A stretch of DNA of 64,000 nucleotides from Branchiostoma floridae (Eukaryota; Chordata; Leptocardii; Amphioxiformes; Branchiostomatidae): contig NC_049995.1 of the NCBI RefSeq assembly GCF_000003815.2, positions 13,292,062-13,356,061 of the forward strand. Reading direction: 5' to 3'. The notes beneath the pieces were generated by a model. The model saw only the letters and a program-made list of their open reading frames with translations, was not told the DNA's origin and did not search any database. The translations under genes were made by a program, and so were the position numbers. Shown here in pieces: positions 1-12,100 of the stretch. Each line of letters opens with the position of its first letter. Position 1 is the stretch's first letter.

Positions 1-89
1 TATGCAATACTGATTTCAAGTACTTGAATTTGGTGGCTTAAGTTATGAAATGCGCGCTATACCTGTCATTGTATGTCTAAGAAACTTAC

Positions 90-188
90 CAAACGATTTG
101 AACAGAAATCCACCAATTGCTGCTGCGATGCTCATTACGGCTGCACCAGCAGATAATAAGACGATTGCGAGAAATCCCTGTTGACGTT
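90..188 (-). CDS. Gene A exon 5: hydrophobic (transmembrane) exon
   Basis: Acceptor CTATTTACAG and donor GTAAGTTTC bound a 99-bp phase 1-1 exon. It encodes a Gln-rich start followed by about 25 hydrophobic residues (GFLAIVLLSAGAAVMSIAAA then IGGFLF). It is the last gene A exon inside the window. Confidence 0.65.
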
Positions 189-3100
189 CTGTAAATAGAT
201 CAAGTAAACATTTTGAAGCAAATAATTGTATACTGATAAAGGTCATTCATCGTTAGCCCTGAGTTTCCAAAGAAAAGCTGAATGCATGACTGGACAAAAG
301 GAATTACATTGTATACATACAAGAAAATTATATTTCTCTTAGCAAGTAACGTCTTTTTGAACACAACAAGTGTGTGAGGAAAGAAAACAACAAAAAAAGT
401 TAACATTTGTAAGCAAGGCCAATCGTTGCAACTTCATTACTAATATTTTGCTCCTTTGGTGTAATGCATTTTGCCATCTTATGTCAACGTTGTCACAAAT
501 AGAGAAAAAAGTCCACCTTTCGCGTAACACCATTATAAATCAAAATGTAGTATGCTAGCAGACATGAAAACTTTTCTTACCATTTCCACCGTCAACAACA
601 GCCATTATGATCACAGCAATTGCCAACAAGACTCCAACCAGAGGTCCCATACATGCCAAGAGATTCATCGCCCCACATGTACATGTACATGTACAACAAC
701 AACAACATGTCTCTGTGCAAATACAACAAGTCCATGTACCTGTGGAAAAATGTCAGGAAGAAGATTATATACAGTCATATGCATAGCGACCACCTGGCCA
801 TTGCGGTCACTTTTTGTCTGTCCCTTGCATTTTTCCATCGACCTAAGCATTAAGAAATAGTCTATAGCAGGCACCTTTCCAACGTGACCACGGCCACACA
901 ACTTCCGGTCCCGCAGATACAGATACAGACCCAATGCCTATTGCGGCCACACAGCGGCCGTATGTCACCCTGCGTCGGGGTTATAATCGTAGATTGCGAG
1001 AATTTGGAGTTACCAATAGGGTCATTCTGACGGTAGCGGAAGGTACGAGACAGTGCATTAAACGTTAGAGCACACGTCTTTGTCGGCGAATTTACCAACA
1101 TTAGGCGTGCCAATATCACTCATTTCCGGTAGATTTAACTTTGGCAGGGTCAGTTGAATTTTTTGACGATCGAGACAATGCTACTTGGCGAGAAATATCA
1201 CTGGGTACAGATCATGTTTAAATTATTGCTTGTTGTCAATGGACCGATCCTGAAGCCCGTCCCCTGTTCGATCATATTCTGTTTCGAACACCTCCGGACA
1301 AAACTGGTCGCCGCCGCTATTTACCTGATACAAAACGACAGACTTCTGTTCAGCTTTTTGGGCCCTGAAATCATCTCAGACCGGGCCGAAAAAAATGCTG
1401 CCTTTTTTTATGAAGGCTACATCCACTGGGCCGGGTACATTCGTTTGGGGAGGGGGGCGGATAAATAGCTGCGGTAAGCTTAAGGGCGTTATAATTTCAG
1501 TCAAAGCGGAAGCAAGAGACACTCAATAGCATTGCAATGTTGGTGGGCAGGAGTGCCCGGTTTCTGACGCACGGTCGATGCACGTAAAAACCGGGGTACT
1601 TATTTCTGTGACGGGGCTTCTACTGCGTTTGTTCTATGCATAAAAGCTGCATGCGTGCTCATGACAAAAACAAAACTAAGAAAAAAGCAGTTCGGGCACT
1701 AGTGGAGAGGGGGCTTGTATTGCACGCCAACTAATAAGACCCTGCTACAAAGTATGCTATTGCAGAGTCCCGTGTCTTATACATGCCCTGCTCTACACGT
1801 GCACCCTGCCCACCAACAAAGTAATGCTATGTCTCTCCCTCCCAAAAAGCTATACTCAGTGGGTGTATTATTCAACAAAGAATAGCATAGCATGTCTCCT
1901 TTAGCTATTTCTGTCTCACTGGGGCTGTTTTTGACGGAGGTGTTCGAAATAGAATAAGGGGTTCTACCTGATTCTATTTGTTCGATATGGCGTTCGATCA
2001 GGATCGGTCCATTGATTGTCAAAGCATTTTCTCTGTAGTGGCCATCTGTCTATATTTCTCCAGTCGCTTAGGTGACAGGTTTGACCGTACATACATTCTT
2101 GCAGAAAAGCCACAAATTAACCAATTTCAATGCTTCATACACTCCTTTTGAGTTTTATTTAACTTTCACATTGGTGCTTTGTAAGAGTAGTTACGATTCA
2201 GATAGAGATTACCGCTTGGTCTGCAGTCATTGAATGGATGTGAATTGATATTACTAATTCATTTTCCTTTCCTGTTAGAACAATACACACATGTAGTACA
2301 TGTAAAGAGAATGTTAAATATACTTACATTTGCATATTTCTGCCATCAGACTGAGTATTGCTATTATCAAGATGGCGGCCCACAGCGCCTGGCACACAAA
2401 GACGATAACAACCCACCACCAGGGGGGCCTGTCTATGGCCAAAGAAGAAACAACAGGTAAGTTCACAATAAAAGAAACTTGCTCTCAAGACTCTAAAAGT
2501 CCGGAAAAAAGAAGTGAAACCGAACAAAGCAAAATTGTATCCCTGCTATTTTGTTCTGATAGCAATGAAGTCGTCTACATTAGTGGTTACAAAAGACAAG
2601 TTATGACTGGTTAATGACCGGTTTATTGAATTGAAACTCCTTGGAGCCAAAAGGGCTGAATTGCCAGATTCGCAATTACAATGTTTTACATACACTACAG
2701 GTAAACGGCATCAATCAACTAAAGACACATGTTCTCAGTTTACCACACATAATAGAATACAATACTAGTAATCATTATTCATCAATTCCAAATAAAACCT
2801 ATCTACTGCTGTTAAAGAGTTTGACAATATCAGGTATTGGACTTTTCACATGTTGGTATCTTCGTACTGATGCAGGGTCTATTTTGTTTGTTTGTCTTGT
2901 TTCCCTCCCTGTAACTTCACCTCTTCTGCTTGAGAGCTAAGTGTGGTAAAGTGTGGTACAGGTTTGACTTGGCTAGCTTCTTTTCAAGTTCCAGGCAAAG
3001 GTCTCTCTTCTCATACAGGCTCTGTAACTCCAGTGCTTTGCAAGACTGCTCGTATGAGAGGATATGTCCTAAGAGGATTCAAGTTGCTCGTCGTTGAATC

Positions 3101-6100
3101 ATTTCTATCTTCTTATGTCGTGTGTTTGTAAGGCCAGGGTGTCAGACTGGGGTAACGTATTCGGGGCAGATGAAGCAGGTGTATACAATGACCAGGTCTT
3201 CCACAGGTAGGTTAAATTGTCGGCGTTAACAGAGAAGGTACAGTCTCTGGCTTCCTTTCTTCGTTATGTCCATGACGTAGGTCTGATTGGATCGTCACTC
3301 CTGGGCACTTGGCAACACTTACCACTTCCAGCTGGTGTCATTGGATGGTGAGGGGGGCCTGTGGTGGCGGAGATGGTGTGCAGCTGAAACGGACATAAAT
3401 GGCCTTACTTTTGCCAGGATTCAATTTTATGCTGTTCATATCTGACTACGAAGACAGTTCATTGAGGTCATTCTGTACCTTGGATGTTTCAGAGAGAGAT
3501 TCAATGATGTTTAGGTCATCGACGAAGGCCCAGGGGATTGTATACTGTCTGTGTATGGGTGATGATTGGTCCTAGTTTGGTCCCCTGTGCCATTTCGCAC
3601 GTGAGTTGTTTTGTTTGTGACAGTACGCCGCGATATCTGGTATTCTGGCTGCGTCCCGAATGAAAGTTGGCAAGCCAAGGTATAAGTCCTGGTATGACGC
3701 CCATCTCAAGCGGATGTTTCATCGATGCGGTATGGTGTAGCTGTCGTTTGTAAGTACCCATGTGCTACAAAGTCTCAAGTCTCTCTTCGGTACTGTAGAG
3801 TCGGTCCGCTTGGCGTGAGGGCAAGACGTCAGCCATTGACAGCGAAGAGAGGACGCAGCGGGACCAGTGTGACTTCCTGAACACTACCCCCAATGTGCCG
3901 GATGCGTGACAATCCCGGACAGTAAAACTATATTCCAAACAATTTTACGTAGGGCGGGGCACTGATTTTGAAAGGGTTTTCCCCGCCACGCCCTGGTGCA
4001 TTTTGAGGCAGAGGTGAGGGGAAGGAGCGGTAAAAAAATCCTGGGTGCTACAATCCCCGACCTGTAACCTCTGCTTGGAGAATATTCTACAGGCACAACT
4101 CTTCAAACTGCAATGAATTTTTTGGAAGATACGAATGAAATTAGAGCACCGTGACAAAAAAGACTAATAGCAAAAGATAGTCTGGCCTGGGATCTGTTCG
4201 TTTCCGGATAAAAGTGAACTATGGATTATGCGATTTGACATTTGTGACACACACAATAAAAACCAGCTCCGTTCGAAGACTGCAATGGAGTCTATGTTTG
4301 GAACTTGTTTCCAGCTTTAGATGTCTCGTTGTCTGGCTTGACTCGTGCTTACCTTGGCAAGATCACATCACAAGTAGGTATGTTTTGCAATGGTGTTTCG
4401 GCCAAAGAACATATCATTGTCAATATAGAAAATTCCATGAACAATAATCTTGTGTTGCAACAGCTGCAGCATACCTGCGTTTTGAGGAGGGGGGTTGCCA
4501 GTAGGCGGCTTGGTCGTTCCTGTGTGAATAGTCCACGACTGTTATCATAATAATACACCATGCGAATAAAGGGAGTGCCAAATGTGACATGTATAAGGTA
4601 TTTTTTGTCAATCTGAGCAGCACAAAAACACAGCACAACACATTACTATTATAACAAGATTCTATAATATTATATAGTATAATTGTACTACTCGAATTCA
4701 TTTTAAACTAATTGAATCATTGAGTATTATGTCTGAAGGGGAATAAAGATAATTAGAACATGAATGTTAAAGAAATCAAACTCATTTGATTCAACAGACA
4801 TATAGAATCAAAAAAGTTTACATTTTAACAGAAAGAAATGAAATAAAAACAGTCAAAGCAAATGTGACCAAACTGGCAGGACAGTTTCCATTAAGATATA
4901 ATATCCTGTTTGACAGCCACTAATTTGACTCTTGGTCCGTGTTCAGACGATAAAAAAAGAACATGTCCACCTGAACCTGGAGGATCTGTCGCAGGACTAC
5001 TTGTAGGTGGAGTTGTTGTAGGCTCTAGAAAGATCAAATTTAACAGCATGAAAGTTGCTAGCAATAACAAGGAACATTATCATATGGCCAGGAATGAAAT
5101 AAAAACAGTCAAAGCAAATGTGACCAAACTGGCAGGACAGTTTCCATTAAGATATAATATCCTGTTTGACAGCCACTAATTTGACTCTTGGTCCGTGTTC
5201 AGACGATAAAAAAAAGAACATGTCCACCTGAACCTGGAGGATCTGTCGCAGGACTACTTGTAGGTGGAGTTGTTGTAGGCTCTGGAAAGATCAAATTTAA
5301 CAGCATGAAAGTTGCTAGCAATAACAAGGAACATTATCATATGGCCAGGCGCCGCGGACCAATCAGAAGGCCCCATTCTACGTTGGGTATGACACCGTAA
5401 CTGTCGCATCTACTTTTCGGCGGCTCCAGGAATCGTCCAAAAACCTTACGAAAACTAGATATCCAGGATTCGTACTTCCGGTGCCGTCAATCATGGTGAT
5501 TGACAGTACAGAAAACATTATTATGCACGCCCATGTTTCCATATATGGGTCGACCTCGTGAGACCTCGACAGACTCAAGTTGCGAGAGATTAAAACCCGG
5601 AAGTGACCGCTGCCCTCCCCATGATAGGACGTCATCTGAATGCTACTAACACGTAAATAGAATGTGATGCTACACGAAAAACAACTTCAAACACACAACA
5701 CATAATATAGTCGTGCGACTGTTATTGTCTATCGTTGTGGACAACGGTTGTCTTTAGACATGCGTTCAGAGTATTACGGGGCACCCGCAGTGCAGGATAC
5801 CATTGCGGTGCGTGCGTGACCCACAGTGACCGCTTGCTCGCAAATCAAAAATGGCGGGAGAATTCCTTATTTTCGTCAGGCGTTCAGGCCGTTTTCTGGA
5901 TATCCAGGAATCGTCCTCCTGTTCAGGCCGTTTTCTGGATATCCAGGATTCATCCTGAGTCTGTTCAAGCCGTTTTCTGGATATCCAGGATTCGTCCTGA
6001 GTCTGTTCAAGCCGTTTTCTGGATATCCAGGATTCGTCCTGAGCCTGTTCAAGCCGTTTTCTGGATATCCAGGAAGCGTCCTCGTGTTCAAGCCGTTTCC

Positions 6101-9100
6101 TGGATATCCAGGATGTGGACCAGGCCTTGTGTGAGAAAGAGACGCCATCTGGATGCTATTAACACGTTACCGTGAATGTGTCGCTATACGGAAAACAACA
6201 GTAACTTTATCCCATCTTGACTGCCATTTGTTAATTCATTACGCAAAAAGCATTTTGGGCCTGATACGTAAGTAACATGTAAACATCAAAGTATCATTAT
6301 CAACATTCGTTTAAGTTCTGTAACACCAGGATCAGCAGAATAAACTACACGATCTTCTTGCGGGGAGATACAAAGATGGCGGCTTTCTGACGAAAACAAC
6401 ATGCCCCCGCCCTCCGCATAGTCTCCTCCCTCGAAAACAGGAAGCTCCACCCCCACGTACACGTTCTGGATAAACACCGTCGTCTGTCCAGGAAACGTCC
6501 TGTTTGCGACGATTTCTGGATATCCAGGAATCGTCCTTCTGCTCAGGACGATTCCTGGATATCCAGGATTCGGCATATTACGAAAGTTAGATACTGACGA
6601 AAGTTGGATACAACAGTAACACATAGACTCCGGCCGGATTGGTGTGTATTTCTCGTTTGATCGGTCAGAATGAGTCGACACCGGCACCAGCGTCGATGCA
6701 AATCGTCACCGGTGCCAGTGTCGATTCATTCTGACCAATCAGAAGGAGCGATACACTCAATAAAGTAAGGTATATGTAGGCATTGGCCGATCAAAAGGAG
6801 CGAAACATATGCCAGAGCAGAGGGAATACGTACAGACTGCAAGGGGGGAATGGAGTCTTCTGTTAACATTGATAATGAGTTTTGTCGTTCTAAAAAGCCA
6901 AATACTGCAATGCTTCGAATATTTCCTGTGGAAAATTTGGTTTCAAAATGCAATCTGTAATGTCCTTACAAATGTATGTACCAAAGAACAAATGTGAATT
7001 TTCAGAAAGGAATTCACACGTTCATTACCAAGGAATCTATGCGTCATACAGGAGTTTGCAAGTTTGGGTAGGCTATATGATAATAACGTTAATGACCCGC
7101 CTGTTACTCGGTGTACATGGTGTTATACACGCCTGGTTATAGGCCAACTTGTCTTAAATACACTCACACAGACTGTACTGTTTTCTTGGGAACTTCGCTC
7201 ACTCGGTGGTTTTATTCGGTGATTATAGCAAAGGATCAGGCGTTATGACACCATATACACCTCGGGGCGGGCCATTAACCCTTAACTGATTCTGAAACAG
7301 CAGTTTCATATCAACAACAGAAAACGTTTTGGCTTCAATTAAAAAAAAACTCCTTGTATGAATACTAGTAAGTCTTGAAAGACAGTAGAAAGACAATGCA
7401 ATATATATAAGCTCTCAATCATGGTCTTTTTTGTACATGCTACAGCTCACAATACATTTGCTGTTATTAGTGTCAGGGTAATGTACTTGTCTAAGGTCAG
7501 CAACATTTACGTAAAGTGCCCTGTTTTAGGGCAAATATATTATATATTGAACCCATTTTGCCAACTTGTCTTAAATCTACACTCAGACTGTACTGCTATC
7601 TTGGGATATACATTTTGTAAAATTTTGCAAAATTGATTGCTTCAAATTAGAGTCCATTCTGAGTCACCGAGATGGTTTTGAAATAATATTTGCAGAAATT
7701 TTGAACTAGTAAAAAAATATTTTAGTCATTAAAGTTCTAAAAGTTTGAACTTGTTTGAACGTATCTAGATATGATGGAAACATTAGGAAAGTAATGGTAC
7801 ATATATCTCTTTGTTTAGAACAGTTTGGAAACACCAATGTGTTTTAGTCATTGTTGCAACATGTTCTCACATGTGCCAACAATATGTGTCATTTTCCCTC
7901 TATAAAAACCTTTGTTACCCCAATAAACCAAGCTGCTAAGCTGGGTCTTTTGTTTGGTCTTGTATTTCTAGATTTTCTTTAGTAGATACTGGTGGCTCTT
8001 TTGTTAGAAGCTATGAGACAGACATAATTTCCTCTACTTGGCAGGGATGTGTGAATTGCCCTCCATGAAATATTCTGATTATGCAAATGACTTGCACATC
8101 TGCATAATTTATGAATGGTTATATACACCTTTAAATAACTTACACAGGTCACAATGTTGACAATCCAATCATTTACTGCATGTACTTGAATTAGGGCATT
8201 TTTAAATTTACTATGCAGATTGGTATCTGCTTATCGTCCACCTGCCACAAATTACATATGCTACATGTATTTGAATAATGGAAAATACTGGTAATATAGA
8301 TTTTCTTCATTAAGGATACAAATTATTTCCAAATTTGCATAAATTGCACTTTATTATGTACATCTCTGCCAAACATACCTACATGCTAAATATCATAGAA
8401 ATTCATCGTTCCTATGTTCCGTTATGCTCCTTGGAAGATTTTGACAAAATTGTCCCTGAAGTTCCAAAGCAAGCCGCTAGGGGGGCCAAACTTATATACC
8501 CTCTTCCTTACGTCACAAGCTATCTGTCACCAAGAAATCAAGACCATAGCATGTTCATGTCATACGATACAAAAATTGAAGTTCTGCTGCAGTACCAAGG
8601 TCACACACCAGGGGGCCCAAAATAGACCTGTACCTTTGTCTTCTAAACACCTACCCTCATACCAATTATTATTTCAGCCAGAGGTTGTAAAGTTATGCTG
8701 ACCACAAATATCCGGACACACAGACAGACAGACACACATACACACACACAGACACACACATCAAAAACTGTACCTCCATTTTTCATGGAGGTAAATATTT
8801 AGAACATCATTAATTAAAATTTTATAAATAGTTCTAAACAGTTACTTCTTACAGTTAGAATGTTATAAAGATTCCCAAAATGTTTGAACAAAAGGCAAGA
8901 AATACCCTTTGATAATGTGGAATTGACTTGACTTTAACCTGTACAGTACAATTTGTTATTGTTGCTGCTTCAAATCAGAAAGTAATATAGAGAATCAATC
9001 ATTACCTGGCTCTCCAAGATCGGCACTATGCACCAATGATGTTCCATCACTTAGTGTCACTGTGCACTGATATGTTCCAAAATCTGACTGTTGGACATTG

Positions 9101-12100
9101 GTAAGATTGAGGCCAGCATTCGTACCACTTATTTCAAAAACCCGTCCACTATAACCAGCACTTGGTAGGAATGTTGACCCAATGAGCTGCGCAATAGTAG
9201 TTCCATCTTTCCTCCAGACAATCCCTGCAATGGTAAGTCCACCTGTGTCAGCATCCCATGGGAATTCTGCATCATCTCCAATATTGACAGACACATCATG
9301 TATGGCAGGAAGGGACTGAGCTGAAAGTAAACAAGAAAAGAGATTTTAAAAGTGGCAATGACATTGGCACAGTTTTCATATACTATTAGTACCACAAAGG
9401 AAGTTAAAGATTAAGCGACATTGATGCTCAGGGGTGTAGCAGTCTATAATCTAATTGAATTCTGAATATTGTACTGGGCATTTTGTTTATTTAATTGTTT
9501 GTTGAAGCTTCATGAGAACCTCATCACACTGCAGGCTGCTTTTCAATGAGGTCATTAAAAAATGTATCTTATAATAATCCATAAGAAAAAAAAGGAAAAA
9601 AAGTGTATATACTTATCGATGGTAATTTGTTCCAGGCATTATCATGTACTTCAGGAATCTTAATGAGTCATTTGAAGTAGTAGTAGTAGTAAGTAGTAGG
9701 CATCTTTCCATGTTTACAGATGATGGTAGCGCTCTGTGTGAAGTCACGGCGGAGTACAAAGTCAGAAATACAGTAGGTCATTTGTAGTAAGTAATGGCTG
9801 AACAGTGGAAAATGGGTCAATTATTATCAATGCTAACGAAACACACTTATGTCTACCCCCTGGCATAGCGAACGGAAAAAAAATACACGACACCTTAAAG
9901 ACTGTATTAAGTCAATATCTCGTGTTAACCTTGCTCCATACTAATCAAGGCTTCACTTACACATGACCTTATACTTTTGCCAAATGATATCTAATTTAGC
10001 TTTTTTAGAGTGAAGTATTCAATTACTTATGCAAATATTTATTTTGCATAAATTGTCTCAGTTCGTTTGTACCCAAATTTCACCTTCCTCAAGCTTTATA
10101 ATGCTGCAAGTATGATAAGCAAATTCCATCATTTCCTTATATGGAAATATAGTAATTTCTTATGCAAATAAGGTCTTTATTGCCATCAATTTCTCAGTTT
10201 CATTCCCCTCTTTCTCACTTACATAAGTGACAAGTTTGAGAGTCCTATGCCAAATGAAGTGACATATAAGTATTGCAACCTGTAATTGATTTACTGAGCG
10301 AAAAGTACGTTTAGCCAACGTGCATCTGCCGCAACCAAGAACACAATGTCACGATGACACGTACAAAACGGTTAACTGAAAGCATCAAAAGTCTCATGCT
10401 ATTATTGTGTCCTTAGTCTCTACACGAATATTTGAAAAACACTGCCATAACCTGATAAGTTTGCATGCCCTCAGCATGAGGTCTCATAACACAGATCTAG
10501 ATCAGACTTGTCTTGGGAGTTCGGAGCAGCTATGAACAACGGAGAGCTATTAGATGATACAACGTGCAAAAACAGTCGACCCTGTGTCCATTATAAATAC
10601 TGACTAAATGATGAATGATAAGATTTGAAAGATTCTGCAAATACTTTGGTATCCTCGAAAGACAGCTGCAGAAAGTTAAAAGCTGTTCCGGGATTGAATG
10701 ATGTTATTAAAGATTTACATTCTGCTGCTGGCGTACATTTTGAGTCCCTGTAAAAACTCTGCCGATAATCAGACGCACAAGTCCGAGGTGTTGTCTGCTT
10801 TAACACCTGTATTATTGTTTGATGACGGTATGCAAATCTCCGCACGGGAACTCGCTGACATCATCAAGGACTTGCCCAATGGCAAGGCTTGTGGGTCTGA
10901 TGGTATCAGTAATGAGCATTTGAAGAATGCTGGCCCAAGTCTGTATGTACATATTTCATTGTTATTCACCTCTGCCACTGTTCATGATTTAATTCCTGAT
11001 ACTTTGTTAGCCACGATTATTATTACTGTAGTGAAGAACAAGTCTGGCAATATCTCCAGTACCGACAATTACAGACCAATTGCGATCACATCGGCTCTAT
11101 CCAAAGTCCTCGAGGCGATCCTGCTGAACCGTCTAAAGTTTTTTATTCTGACGTCAGATTCTGAATTTGGCTTTAATCATGGAATAGACATGTGTGTTTT
11201 TATCTTAAAGCAAATTATAGAGCACTACAGATGGTTAGGGTCTCCTGTGTTTGTTTACTTAATGGACGCCTCTAAGGCCTTTGATCGCGTCAACCATTGG
11301 TCGTTGTTCAGCTAATTGATTGACAGAAGGGTTCCGCTGTACCTAGTTCGTTTTTACATGCTTGAAAAAAGCATGTACTGTTTCTGGTAGGGATCTTTGT
11401 GATTCCGGACCGATATCTCTAGAACCTCTGGATGGATTGCGATTTCCTTTGCTATGGGGATAGAGTGTGTGACCTATTGTGCTATTAAGTAGATTAGAAG
11501 TTTGCTGTTGTTTTGTGGTTCGTTTTTTAAAAAATATTTACACCCCTTTTCCTGATATGGAGTGATCTTGCCTCATTCCCTCTGTCTCAACCTCCTTGGG
11601 GACAGCTAGCAGCTGTAACATGTGTTTTGAGTTTTCAGTAGCATGGGAGTGTGTGGAAGGGTCGTTTCCAGTGCTATATCTCCAGAACAGAACGTGTGAT
11701 TTACCTCCATGAAAAATGGAGGTATAGTTTTTGGTGTGTCTGTGTGTGTGTCTGTTTGTGTTTCCACATATTTGTGGTCAGCATAACTTTAGAACCTGTT
11801 GATGGATTGTAATGATATTTGGTATTTGGGTAGGTGTTTGGAAGACGAAGGTCAAAGTCAATTTTGGATCCCTTGGTGTGTGACCTTGGTACTGCAACAG
11901 AACTTGGATTTTTGTATCTTTTGACATGGATATGCTATGGTCTTGATTTTTGGTGGCACATAGCTTGTGGTGTAAGGAAGAAGTGTTGTATGTTTGGGCC
12001 CTCTAGCAGCTTGCTCTAGAACTGCTGGGGCATTCTGGTCAAAATCTTCCAAGGAGCAAAAAAGAGCAACTGTGACCATCGCTGTCACCTCTGTATGGTG

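Noticed and set aside
862-1119. Minus-strand 85-codon frame as an extra gene A exon
   Set aside because: No hydrophobic segment or domain, and exon 3 already joins exon 4 in frame without it.
2230-2460. Plus-strand exon with PPPGGPVYG peptide ending at a GTAAGT
   Set aside because: The minus strand gives a better reading: strong acceptor and donor, correct phase with gene A, and a transmembrane helix.
5887-6116. CRISPR-like repeat array
   Set aside because: Spacers between the repeated cores are themselves repeated and the genome is eukaryotic, so this is a minisatellite.
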